Shown piece after piece: positions 6,209-13,838 of a DNA stretch of 27,195 nucleotides. The stretch covers positions 1 to 27,195 of the forward strand of contig CAYXFB010000034.1 of the NCBI GenBank assembly GCA_964464145.1, in the 5' to 3' direction. This DNA comes from UBA5399 sp964464145 (lineage in GTDB: Bacteria > Bacillota > Clostridia > Christensenellales > Christensenellaceae). Below the pieces are notes generated by a model. The model was given only the letters and a program-made list of their open reading frames with translations, was not told the DNA's origin and did no database searches. The stretch's first letter is position 1. Every line of letters starts with the position of its first letter. Made by a program: the position numbers and the translations under genes.

Positions 6209-7000
6209 ATGCTCACGATTGGAGACTTTTCAAGGCTATGCATGGTGACGACCAAGACGCTAAGGCACTATGACGCTATAGGCCTGCTAAAGCCTGCGCA
6301 TCAGGATGCGGACACGGGCTACAGATATTACGAAGTATCGCAGCTGACCGATATGCTGCTGATACTAAAGTTGAAGGAATATGGTTTTTCGCTGGAAAGC
6401 ATAGGCGAAATTATGGAGCTTGAGGGCGAGGCGCTTATGCCGTTTCTGGAAGAAAAGCTTGCGGAGCAGGCCGAAAACCTGCGTGTGCAGCGCAAGCTGG
6501 TGGAGCAGCTGCGCAAGGATATTGAACTCATAAAGAAAGGAAACGATATGATGGAAAACAAGATGGATGTGAAAATAGTAGACAGGCAGCCCGTGAGAAT
6601 ACTGAGCGTTCGCGACGTTATAGCGATAGCGGATTTTGACAAGATGTTCGAAAGGCTGTACGCCAAGCTGAAGGAAGTGGGAGCAAAGCCGCTTGAAGCA
6701 CCCATTGCCATATATTACAGCGAAGATTTCAACCCCGCCAGCTCGGATATAGAGCTTGGGTGGCCGGTGGCGGAGGGCACCAAGGATTCGCGCATGATGG
6801 AAGGCTGTCGCTGCGCCTGCGGTGTGCACAAGGGCACGTATTCGAAGCTCAATGTTTCCTATGCGGGAATAGTTGAGTGGATAGAGAAAAACGGTTTTGT
6901 GATATCCGGTGCGCCGTTTGAGGTTTATGTTAGCGATCCTGAGAATACGGCGGAAGAGGAGCTTATCACGGAGATCTACTTTCCTATTAAAGAGAAGTAA
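6209..7000 (+). CDS. MerR-family regulator with GyrI-like effector-binding domain (BmrR type)
   Basis: The 263-residue protein begins with a MerR winged helix-turn-helix (MLTIGDFSRLCMVTTKTLRH, then GLLKPA and GYRYY, residues 1-70). A dimerisation coiled coil follows at about 76-112, then a GyrI/AraC-type effector-binding domain (about 118-263) as in BmrR. Such proteins bind hydrophobic or cationic small molecules and untwist a 19-bp-spacer promoter, and exactly such a promoter precedes this gene. No exporter gene follows directly. The next gene is on the opposite strand, so the target may be itself or genes elsewhere. Purine-rich GGGAAGGA before the ATG is the ribosome binding site. The effector is unknown. 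Confidence 0.9.
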   Translation: MLTIGDFSRLCMVTTKTLRHYDAIGLLKPAHQDADTGYRYYEVSQLTDMLLILKLKEYGFSLESIGEIMELEGEALMPFLEEKLAEQAENLRVQRKLVEQLRKDIELIKKGNDMMENKMDVKIVDRQPVRILSVRDVIAIADFDKMFERLYAKLKEVGAKPLEAPIAIYYSEDFNPASSDIELGWPVAEGTKDSRMMEGCRCACGVHKGTYSKLNVSYAGIVEWIEKNGFVISGAPFEVYVSDPENTAEEELITEIYFPIKEK

Positions 7001-7068
7001 ATTTAGAGGTTTTTTGCGGGAGCCTGCTTGGGGAAATTAGACTGCTGCCCGAAAATGGATATTGAGAG

Positions 7069-7110
7069 AAAAAGCCCCCTGTTGTAGGATAAAACTATGA
7101 CAGGGGGCTT
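7069..7110 (-). terminator. Intrinsic terminator of the msrAB operon
   Basis: An 11-bp perfect stem is formed by 7072-7082 and 7100-7110 (AAGCCCCCTGT and its complement) with a 17-base loop. Read on the minus strand it is followed by T5 then CTCTC. It lies 39 bases after the msrAB stop codon and also separates msrAB from the convergent merR-type gene. Confidence 0.88.
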
Positions 7111-7148
7111 GTGATATTAAAGAGAAGCGCCAATACACAAAGAAGCAA

Positions 7149-8294
7149 TTACGCAGATTCTTGAAGGCCGTACGTTTCACACAGAGGCATAAACTCACCA
7201 TATCCATTGTCCGCCATCTCTTCATACGGTATAAAGCGGATGGACAGGCTGTTGATGCAATATCGCAAACCGCCCTTTTCCGCGGGGCCGTCTTCAAACA
7301 CATGGCCTAGATGTGAATCGCCCACTCGGCTCCTTACTTCGATTCTGGTCATGCCATAACTGCTGTCCTCATGCTCCACGATAACATCTGGTTCAATCGG
7401 CTTTGTGAAGCTGGGCCAGCCGCAACCGGAGTCATACTTGTCGGCCGACGAGAACAGCGGTTCTCCGGTCACGATGTCCACATAAAGGCCGGGCTCGTGG
7501 TTGTCAAAGTATTCGCCGGAGAATGCCATTTCCGTACCCGCTTCCTGTGTTACATTGTACTGATCGGGCGTCAGCATCTCCTTGATCTCAGCCTCCGATG
7601 GCTTGCTATATTTCGTCGGGTCTACCTTAATTTCGCTGGCTCTAGTCTCTGTTTTCACATCGTCCAGTGAACTGAAATCGATGTGGCAGTAACCGCCCGG
7701 ATTCTTTTGCAGGTAGTCCTGATGATAGTCCTCGGCGAGATAATAGTGCTCTAAAGGCAATAATTCAACCTCGATATCTCGGTCATATTTCTGCTGTTCG
7801 GAGTCAAACACCTCTTGGATCACCGATTTGTCCGCTTTGTTCGTATAGTAAACGCCTGTACGGTATTGGCTGCCCACATCGTTGCCTTGCTGGTTTATTG
7901 TGAGCGGGTTAATGATCTTGAAAAATTGCTCTGTCAGCGTCTTCAGACTAACGATATCTGGATCGTATTGTAAGTGCACAGTCTCCGCGTGGCCTGTATT
8001 CTGATAGCAAACCTCCTCATACGTCGGGTTTTCTGTGTTGCCGTTCGCGTAGCCTGACGTCACATCGTATACTCCGGGTATACGGGAAAAATATTCCTCT
8101 ACACCCCAAAAGCATCCGCCCGCAAAATAGATGTCCTGCAAATTGTCCTTGTTGATCTGCACTGTCTCTTCACTTCCTCTCGTATCTTCCGTTGGTTCAG
8201 TGTCCTTTGCCATAGCTGTTTTGTCTGCTATCTGCCCACAAGCCGCGACAAACAATATCGCCGCCAGCAACATTAATATGATTGTTTTTTTCAA
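7149..8294 (-). CDS. msrAB: Lipoprotein peptide-methionine sulfoxide reductase MsrA-MsrB fusion
   Basis: This 381-residue protein is exported as a lipoprotein: the lipobox is VAAC with Cys19. The MsrA domain (about 53-205) has catalytic Cys61 in GGCFWG and a likely recycling Cys203 in GGYCHIDF. The MsrB domain (about 233-360) has SGCGWPSF (Cys291), GDSHLGHVFEDGP and catalytic Cys346 in RYCINS. The two CxxC zinc motifs of some MsrB proteins are absent. It reduces both S- and R-methionine sulfoxide outside the membrane. Electrons should come from the upstream CcdA-TlpA protein, as in the pneumococcal ccdA2-etrx2-msrAB2 arrangement. The start is TTG at 8294, with GGAGAT 6 bases upstream and 17 bases after the ccdA-tlpA stop. 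Ile codons are 14 ATC, 3 ATT and 6 ATA, unlike leuB nearby. Confidence 0.95.
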   Translation of the reverse strand: MKKTIILMLLAAILFVAACGQIADKTAMAKDTEPTEDTRGSEETVQINKDNLQDIYFAGGCFWGVEEYFSRIPGVYDVTSGYANGNTENPTYEEVCYQNTGHAETVHLQYDPDIVSLKTLTEQFFKIINPLTINQQGNDVGSQYRTGVYYTNKADKSVIQEVFDSEQQKYDRDIEVELLPLEHYYLAEDYHQDYLQKNPGGYCHIDFSSLDDVKTETRASEIKVDPTKYSKPSEAEIKEMLTPDQYNVTQEAGTEMAFSGEYFDNHEPGLYVDIVTGEPLFSSADKYDSGCGWPSFTKPIEPDVIVEHEDSSYGMTRIEVRSRVGDSHLGHVFEDGPAEKGGLRYCINSLSIRFIPYEEMADNGYGEFMPLCETYGLQESA

Positions 8295-8311
8295 TTTTAT
8301 CTCCTTTCATT

Positions 8312-9463
8312 CTACGGAACCATCATTGATTCCAGCTTGCTTTCGAGTTCTTCTTTGGAAATATCCCCAACCCTTGTTTCTATCACTTCGCCGTTCTCGT
8401 CTATGAAAACTGACGTTGGATATGCGTTCACGCCGAACTGGCCGTTCACCTCTCCGCTGTTGTCAAACAATATGGGGAAGTCCAGTTGCTGGCCGTTTGC
8501 CCAGTCCTTGAAGCTTTGCTCGTCCATTTCGCCGTTCATGCCGGGTGCAACCACAGACAACACCTGCACACTGCCTGCTTCTTTGTATTCTTCCGCTAAA
8601 GCGGAAAAGTCCTCTATGCCAGCAAGGCACATCGGGCACCAAGTAGCCCAGAACTTGATGTAGACTGGCTTGCCCCGGTAATCAGCCAGACTGACCGTAT
8701 TGCCACTTATATCCTGCAACGTAAAGTTCTCCCCACTATCTTCCACAGCCTGTGCTTGCAGCTGCACTGCTGAATTTGCCTTAACGGTTTCCAGCGTATG
8801 CACCTGCGAAAATACCATATACAGCCCCATCACGGCAATCAATATCCCCCCGATCAATTTTATCTTGGGAAGGTGCTTGTGTAGCTTCTTCACCTTGCCC
8901 AGCAGCAATCCAGAGCCCATCGTCAACACGATGAAGGGAATGCTGAGCCCCAGCGAGTAAATTAGCAGCAGTCCGCCTCCTACAAGAGCGCCTCCCTGCT
9001 GAGCGGAAAGCCCAAGCACAGAGCCCAATATGGGTCCCACACACGGTGTCCACCCGAAAGAGAATACCAACCCCAGCAGGAAAGCGCTAAGCGCTCCTTT
9101 ATTAGTGTTCGCCGGTGCAGCCATCTTTTTCTCGCGGTTCAGAAGCGGTATATCTATGACGCCAGATTGGTATAAGCCGAACACAAACACGATCAATCCG
9201 CATGCAATGAAGAAGTAGCTGTTATTGATGACCTCACCAAGAGCGCCCGCCCCAAAGCCGAGTAGAAAGAATGTGACGGATAACCCTGCCACAAACGCCA
9301 GAGTCTTAAAAAGCTTTTTATATATTGTTGTATTTGCGGCCTGATCGTCGGTGGAAAGATATCCCACATATACAGGCAGAAGCGGCAGGATACAGGGTGA
9401 GAAAAAAGACAACAACCCTGCGCCAAATACTGACGCCGCAAATCCCAAACTTACAAATTCCAT
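8312..9463 (-). CDS. CcdA-type membrane thiol transporter fused to a TlpA-like thioredoxin
   Basis: The 383-residue protein joins two modules. Residues 1-220 are a DsbD/CcdA membrane domain of about six helices, with paired cysteines in FFSPCILPLLP (Cys24) and GWTPCVGPIL (Cys141). Residues about 240-383 are a TlpA/ResA-like thioredoxin with WATWCPMC (Cys276, Cys279) and cis-proline Pro349 in AYPTSVF. CcdA passes electrons from cytoplasmic thioredoxin across the membrane, and the fused external thioredoxin can hand them to MsrAB, encoded 17 bases downstream. Fusing the two parts is a neat shortcut compared with separate ccdA2 and etrx2 genes. AAAGGAG lies 8 bases before the ATG. A 104-base gap separates it from the upstream kinase gene, so a separate promoter is possible. 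Confidence 0.93.
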   Translation of the reverse strand: MEFVSLGFAASVFGAGLLSFFSPCILPLLPVYVGYLSTDDQAANTTIYKKLFKTLAFVAGLSVTFFLLGFGAGALGEVINNSYFFIACGLIVFVFGLYQSGVIDIPLLNREKKMAAPANTNKGALSAFLLGLVFSFGWTPCVGPILGSVLGLSAQQGGALVGGGLLLIYSLGLSIPFIVLTMGSGLLLGKVKKLHKHLPKIKLIGGILIAVMGLYMVFSQVHTLETVKANSAVQLQAQAVEDSGENFTLQDISGNTVSLADYRGKPVYIKFWATWCPMCLAGIEDFSALAEEYKEAGSVQVLSVVAPGMNGEMDEQSFKDWANGQQLDFPILFDNSGEVNGQFGVNAYPTSVFIDENGEVIETRVGDISKEELESKLESMMVP

Positions 9464-9567
9464 ATGTTTCTCCTTTCATGTTTTTAGCGTACAAAAACCA
9501 TATATCCTTTTAGATACTTCAAAATCCTCTTTAACTCTGTTGGAAGACTGTTTATGTTATGGGCAGT

Positions 9568-10878
9568 TTACTCGCCGTGAAGAATTATGTTCACAGTGAA
9601 CCTGCTATCATCCTCCCGATAAGAAAACTTGCCCTGATTAGCCTCAATAATTCTTTTTGCCAGCTTGAGCCCGATACCTGTTCCCGCAGCCTTGGTTTTT
9701 TCCTTCTTCATGTAGTTTACAAGCATGATTTCTAGGTCATTCCCATTCTGATTGCATAGCACCTGCACGGCTTCACCCGCGTCCGCGTATTTGCGTATAT
9801 TCGCAACCAGATTGTCAAACACCCGCCATAGTAGGCTTTTGTCCACCATCATACGCAGATTGCACGATTCTTTCAGCGGTTTATACTCCACTCGGAATCC
9901 CGCGCTTTCGAGCTCGAACACATTGGCCTCAATCAAATCTTGCATCAGTTCCGAGCAGGCGTACAATTCCGTTTTCGGATTTTCCAGTTTCTCGTCGTAC
10001 AGTAAGAAGTATTCAAACAGCTTGTCCGACAGTTCCTTGATCTGGTATGCCTTTACCCGACTGCTTTTGAGAAATCGCTCTTTTTCTTCCTCGGTTTTGT
10101 ATTTGCCAAGCTCCAATATATCAAGGTAGCCGATCAGCGAGGTTAGCGGGGAACGCAGGTCGTGGGACATCGACGTCACCAACTCGCGGTTCATTTCCCG
10201 CATGTGTTCCTCGTTTTGCTGCCGGTCGATCATCGCGATCCGCATATCGTCTATGCTCTGCGCCAAATCTGCTAGTTCGTCCTTTCCTTTCACGGTAACC
10301 TGATAATTTAGGTCGCCGCCCTCCAATATGTGCAGCTCGTCACTTAATTGCGAGATATATTTCGTCTTTCTCCTTACCAGTACCAGCAAAAGAATAGCGA
10401 AGGCGGTCGCACCAAGGATAACGGATACGATCGTTGCGGTTTGGTAGTCGCGCGTTTGGTAAAACCCATAAATGATCGCGTCTCCATTTCCATCCGCAAA
10501 TGTGATGGCAAAGCTCTGCTTCCATTGCATTGCGTCGCCGCCGGCCATGCCCATGTCCGACATGTTTTCCTCCATGGTGGAATCATACATGACGCGCCCG
10601 TCGCGGTAGATTTGCAGCATGACGTAACGTTCGTTCTCTACCCATGTGTCCAGCTTCTCTTTATCCGTCAGCGCTACCTTCTGATTGGCCACATATTCCT
10701 GCAAGGATTCCGCGCTTTGCTCCAGCCGCTGCTGTTGCACCGTTCCATCAGCGAGATATACGCTAATTGCCTGAGTCATAATACCCTGCGCCACGAAATA
10801 TATTCCCACACCTGCGGCGAGTGCAAGAAGCGTGATGGCGAGCAGTTTTAATCCCAGCCTATTTCGTGCATTATCCAA
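9568..10878 (-). CDS. Sensor histidine kinase of the msrAB locus, with Met-rich external loop
   Basis: The 436-residue kinase has membrane helices at about 11-33 and 148-168 flanking an external sensor of about 115 residues. A HAMP linker (about 169-222) and a HisKA domain with His239 in SMSHDLRSPLT follow. The ATPase domain has an N box (NLVANIRKYAD) and a G2 box (GTGIGL). The usual Asp-x-Gly-x-Gly G1 box is not visible and the ATP lid is short, as in some Firmicutes kinases. The sensor has seven Met between residues 87 and 117, five of them within 102-117. This is notable because the downstream genes repair oxidised methionine. The gene overlaps its response regulator gene by 8 bases. Signal sensing by methionine oxidation is an inference, and copper is an alternative. 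Confidence 0.9.
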   Translation of the reverse strand: MDNARNRLGLKLLAITLLALAAGVGIYFVAQGIMTQAISVYLADGTVQQQRLEQSAESLQEYVANQKVALTDKEKLDTWVENERYVMLQIYRDGRVMYDSTMEENMSDMGMAGGDAMQWKQSFAITFADGNGDAIIYGFYQTRDYQTATIVSVILGATAFAILLLVLVRRKTKYISQLSDELHILEGGDLNYQVTVKGKDELADLAQSIDDMRIAMIDRQQNEEHMREMNRELVTSMSHDLRSPLTSLIGYLDILELGKYKTEEEKERFLKSSRVKAYQIKELSDKLFEYFLLYDEKLENPKTELYACSELMQDLIEANVFELESAGFRVEYKPLKESCNLRMMVDKSLLWRVFDNLVANIRKYADAGEAVQVLCNQNGNDLEIMLVNYMKKEKTKAAGTGIGLKLAKRIIEANQGKFSYREDDSRFTVNIILHGE

Positions 10879-11569
10879 CGGAGTACCCCTTTCCCCAGAC
10901 GGTTTTGATCAGCTTGGGTCGCTGTGGGTCGTCTTCCAACTTCTTTCGTAGGTTCCGTATGTGTACCATGACCGTGTTGTTGGACTGGTAAAAATAAAGG
11001 TCGTCCCACACGCTTTCGTATATTTCCTTTGCCGTGAATACCTTACCTCTGCTTTTCATGAGCAGATGCAGTATGCCGTACTCCAGATCGGTCAATTCTA
11101 TAATTGTATCATTTTTCTTGACTTCCTTTGTCTTTGTATTGATTGAGAGGGGACTAAAACGGATCATATCGTTATCTGACTTTGCTTCCGCTGTGCCGTA
11201 CTCCTTGTAGCGCCGTAGCATCGCCTGCACCCGGGCAAGCAACTCAACGGAGGAGAATGGCTTGACGAGGTAATCGTCTCCGCCCACTGCCAGCCCGCGC
11301 ACTTTATCATCTTCGCCGGATTTCGCCGTTAGGAAGAGTATAGGCACATTGCTTTTTTTGCGTATCTGCTCGCAAGCTTCAAAACCGCCAATGCCTGGCA
11401 TCAGGATATCCAGTATGACGAGGCCGTACGAATTGCCGACAAGTTCGATTGCCCGCTGGCCGTCCGCCGCTTCATCAACTTCGTATCCTTCACTCTCCAG
11501 AAGTATGCGTACAACCTCCCGAATTTCGGGGTCGTCGTCCACAAAGAGTATTTTAGTTGGTTTATCCAT
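10871..11569 (-). CDS. OmpR/PhoB-family response regulator of the msrAB locus
   Basis: The 232-residue regulator has a receiver domain with an acidic cluster FVDDDPE (residues 9-15), phospho-acceptor Asp54 in VILDILMPG, the LTAK motif and KPF. A C-terminal winged helix of OmpR type ends KLIKTVWGKGYSVG. I placed the start at 11569 (MDKPTKILFVDDD), where GAGGGA precedes the ATG at good spacing. An in-frame upstream extension of 40 residues has no family likeness. It is the first gene of the minus-strand unit regulator-kinase-ccdA/tlpA-msrAB. Two direct repeats 10 bp apart just upstream suggest autoregulation. Confidence 0.93.
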   Translation of the reverse strand: MDKPTKILFVDDDPEIREVVRILLESEGYEVDEAADGQRAIELVGNSYGLVILDILMPGIGGFEACEQIRKKSNVPILFLTAKSGEDDKVRGLAVGGDDYLVKPFSSVELLARVQAMLRRYKEYGTAEAKSDNDMIRFSPLSINTKTKEVKKNDTIIELTDLEYGILHLLMKSRGKVFTAKEIYESVWDDLYFYQSNNTVMVHIRNLRKKLEDDPQRPKLIKTVWGKGYSVG

Positions 11570-11590
11570 TACGTTTTCCCTCATGATAAT

Positions 11591-11650
11591 ATTATACCTT
11601 ATACATAAACAAATACCATATGTTGCAAGCATTCTTAAGGTTTCTTTAGG
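11591..11650 (-). promoter_or_regulatory. Promoter and direct repeats upstream of the msrAB-locus response regulator
   Basis: On the minus strand CCTAAAGAA (11642-11650) and CCTTAAGAA (11632-11640) repeat with a 10-bp offset, the typical spacing of OmpR-family binding sites. They are followed by TTGCAA (11623-11628) as minus-35 and, 17 bp on, TGTATA (11600-11605). A perfect TATAAT (11591-11596) is an alternative minus-10 with a poor minus-35, as in activator-dependent promoters. Confidence 0.55.
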
Positions 11651-11818
11651 TTTGTATATAAAAAAACAAAATGATTTAAGAGTAGCCAAAACAACTCACG
11701 CGGTCAAGGCTACCTTCCTTAAACAGATATGTACAAAAAAAGGCTCCCGCCATGGTGAAAAACCAAAACGAAAGCCCATGTTCAAGCTAAATAACAGCGC
11801 AATACAGCGCGTTTTTCA

Positions 11819-11844
11819 CAGGCTTTCAAAAAAGCCTGCAGGCT
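11819..11844 (-). terminator. Possible leuB terminator
   Basis: On the minus strand the self-complementary AGCCTGCAGGCT (11833-11844), overlapping the leuB stop, is followed by T6. An alternative hairpin pairs 11819-11826 with 11831-11838. Both stems are short or poorly placed, so confidence is low. The rest of 11651-11818 shows no gene. Confidence 0.4.
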
Positions 11845-12901
11845 ATTGTATAGCATTAACGATAGCAGCACCCATCTCGCGCGTAGAAACAAACTCCCCG
11901 CCCGAAGCGATATCTGCGGTGCGCAGGCCGGAAGCTATCACGCTCCGCACGGCGGCCTCTATCGCGGCGGCCTCCGTCTCCAGCCCCAGCGAATGCCGCA
12001 GCATCATGGCGCAGGAGAGTATCATGGCTATGGGGTTGGCTATACCCTTGCCCGCGATGTCCGGCGCAGAGCCGTGTATGGGCTCGTACATTCCCAGCGT
12101 GCCGCTGCCTATGGAAGCGGAGGGCAGCATCCCTATGGAGCCGGTTATCATGCTGGCTTCATCCGAAAGTATATCGCCGAAGAGGTTGCCCGTCAGTATA
12201 ACGTCGAACTGGCGTGGGTTGCGCACCAGCTGCATTGCGGCGTTGTCCACATACATGTGGGAAAGCTCCACGTCCGGGTATTGCTCTGCCGTACGGGTAA
12301 CCACGGCGCGCCACAGACGCGAGGTCGCCAGCACGTTCGCCTTGTCCACGCTCATCACCTTGCCGCCGCGCCCCCTGGCTATCCCAAAGGCCACCTTGGC
12401 GATGCGTTCCACCTCCCAGTCGTTGTAGTTCATTATGTCATACATGCGCTTATCGTCTCCGCCCTTTTCGCCGAAGTAAACGTCGCCCGTAAGCTCGCGT
12501 ATGACCAGTATGTCCAGCTTGTCGCCAATTATTTCATCCTTGAGCGGGCAGGCATCCTTTAGCTCGCTGTATATTATTGCCGGGCGCAGGTTGGCAAACA
12601 GCTCCATGCCGCCGCGCAGGCGCAGCAGGCCCTTTTCCGGCCTTTTATCAACGGGCATATCGTCCCACTTTTCGCCTCCCACGGCAGCCAGCAGCACCGC
12701 GTCACTCGCCTTGCACTCTTCCAGGCTGGCCTCGGGCAGCGGGTCGCCGAATTTGTCTATGGCTATGCCTCCCGCGTCCACATCCGTATATTTAAAATCG
12801 TGTCCGTATTTTTGGGATATAACGTCCAGTGCCTTTATGCCCTCTTCCGCTATTTCCGGGCCTATTCCGTCTCCGCGTATCACGGCTATTTTATAAGACA
12901 T
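11843..12901 (-). CDS. leuB: 3-isopropylmalate dehydrogenase
   Basis: The 352-residue enzyme oxidatively decarboxylates 3-isopropylmalate in leucine synthesis. Family motifs are continuous: GDGIGPE near the N-terminus, LLRLRGGMELFANLRPA with substrate-binding arginines, RELTGDVYFG, SVDKANVLATSRLWR, LTGNLFGDILSDEAS with metal-binding aspartates, and PIHGSAPDIAGKGIANP for NAD binding. Full family length. It stands alone here without leuA, leuC or leuD. A strong promoter lies upstream. Of 32 Ile codons, 27 are ATA, 4 ATC and 1 ATT, which sets the host-like codon standard for the window. Confidence 0.96.
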   Translation of the reverse strand: MSYKIAVIRGDGIGPEIAEEGIKALDVISQKYGHDFKYTDVDAGGIAIDKFGDPLPEASLEECKASDAVLLAAVGGEKWDDMPVDKRPEKGLLRLRGGMELFANLRPAIIYSELKDACPLKDEIIGDKLDILVIRELTGDVYFGEKGGDDKRMYDIMNYNDWEVERIAKVAFGIARGRGGKVMSVDKANVLATSRLWRAVVTRTAEQYPDVELSHMYVDNAAMQLVRNPRQFDVILTGNLFGDILSDEASMITGSIGMLPSASIGSGTLGMYEPIHGSAPDIAGKGIANPIAMILSCAMMLRHSLGLETEAAAIEAAVRSVIASGLRTADIASGGEFVSTREMGAAIVNAIQ

Positions 12902-12943
12902 TTCGATACCTGCTTTCCTGTTTTATTTTATTTATGCTATTAT

Positions 12944-12972
12944 ATTATATGAAACCCTGCGCAAAATGGCAA
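12944..12972 (-). promoter_or_regulatory. leuB promoter
   Basis: On the minus strand TTGCCA (12967-12972) and TATAAT (12944-12949) are separated by exactly 17 bp, close to the housekeeping consensus. The transcript would have a leader of about 35 bases before the leuB ATG. No leucine attenuator or T-box is visible in that space. Confidence 0.8.
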
Positions 12973-13018
12973 CGGGGTAATATTTGGGAAAGAGGTATCG
13001 CGTATCGCGAATCATATA

Positions 13019-13837
13019 ATGGAAGTTGGAATGTCCACCGCCTGCTTTTTCGGCAGGATGCTAAACGAGGAAGCCCTGCGCAAGATCGGCGAACTGGGCG
13101 TAAAGCGCGCCGAGGTGTTTTTCTCCGCGCAAATGGAGTATACGGACGAATTTACGGCGGAGCTGGCGGCCATCTGCGGCGAGTTCGGCATAAAAATGGT
13201 GTCCGTACACGCGCTGCCCACGCAGTTTGAGCCGCAGCTCTTCGCCCGCCATCCGCGCCAGTACGAGGAGGCCATAGCGATATACAAAAATGTACTGCAC
13301 GCCGCGCGCGCGCTGGGTGCGGAAAAATATATTTTTCACGGGCCCATACATCTCAAGATAGCGCGCAAGCCCAGCATAGATATAGGCTTCACGGCGGAGC
13401 GCGCCACCGAGCTTGCCGAGATAGCGGCCGGCTTCGGCGTAAAGCTTTGCTACGAAAACGTCCACTGGTGCTGGTACAACATGCCCGGCTTCGCTACCGA
13501 GCTAATGGCGCGCGCCAAGACGGACAATCTTTATTTCACGCTGGATATGAAGCAGGCGGCGCAATCCGGCTTTCCGGTAACGGACTACATAGCGGATATG
13601 GGCAGCCGCCTTGCCCACGTTCACCTGTGCGACCACCGCGTGGACGCGGAGCGCGGCATTGTGCCCTGCCTCCCCTTCGAGGGCGAAGCGGATTGGGAGG
13701 CCATGCGCACCGCGCTTCGCTCCTCCGGCTTTGCGGGCAGCATGATGCTGGAGGTGTATTCCTCCAATTACAAGGATTTCGACACGCTAAAGAAATGCTA
13801 CGAAGGTGTAGCCAAATATTTCAGAACGGAGCAGTGA
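13019..13837 (+). CDS. Sugar phosphate isomerase/epimerase-like TIM-barrel protein
   Basis: The 272-residue protein belongs to the xylose isomerase-like TIM-barrel group (AP endonuclease 2 superfamily). Likely metal ligands are Glu146 in CYENVHW, Asp176 in LYFTLDMKQ, His202 in AHVHLCDH and Glu245 in MLEVYS. This is the usual Glu-Asp-His-Glu arrangement of sugar isomerases and epimerases. The substrate is unknown. The ATG at 13019 fits the family N-terminus (MEVGMSTACFF) but lacks a close ribosome binding site. An ATG at 13031 with GGAAG upstream is an alternative. A TCGCG/CGCGA mini-hairpin sits just before the start. One base separates it from the next gene, so the two form an operon. Confidence 0.82.
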   Translation: MEVGMSTACFFGRMLNEEALRKIGELGVKRAEVFFSAQMEYTDEFTAELAAICGEFGIKMVSVHALPTQFEPQLFARHPRQYEEAIAIYKNVLHAARALGAEKYIFHGPIHLKIARKPSIDIGFTAERATELAEIAAGFGVKLCYENVHWCWYNMPGFATELMARAKTDNLYFTLDMKQAAQSGFPVTDYIADMGSRLAHVHLCDHRVDAERGIVPCLPFEGEADWEAMRTALRSSGFAGSMMLEVYSSNYKDFDTLKKCYEGVAKYFRTEQ

Positions 13838-13838
13838 T

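Noticed and set aside
11349..12428. 359-codon plus-strand open frame opposite leuB
   Set aside because: It is antisense to leuB, whose motifs are unmistakable. The translation is Ser/Ile/Pro-rich with no domain.
13015..13020. TATAAT as promoter for the TIM-barrel gene
   Set aside because: It overlaps the start codon and no minus-35 is at suitable distance.
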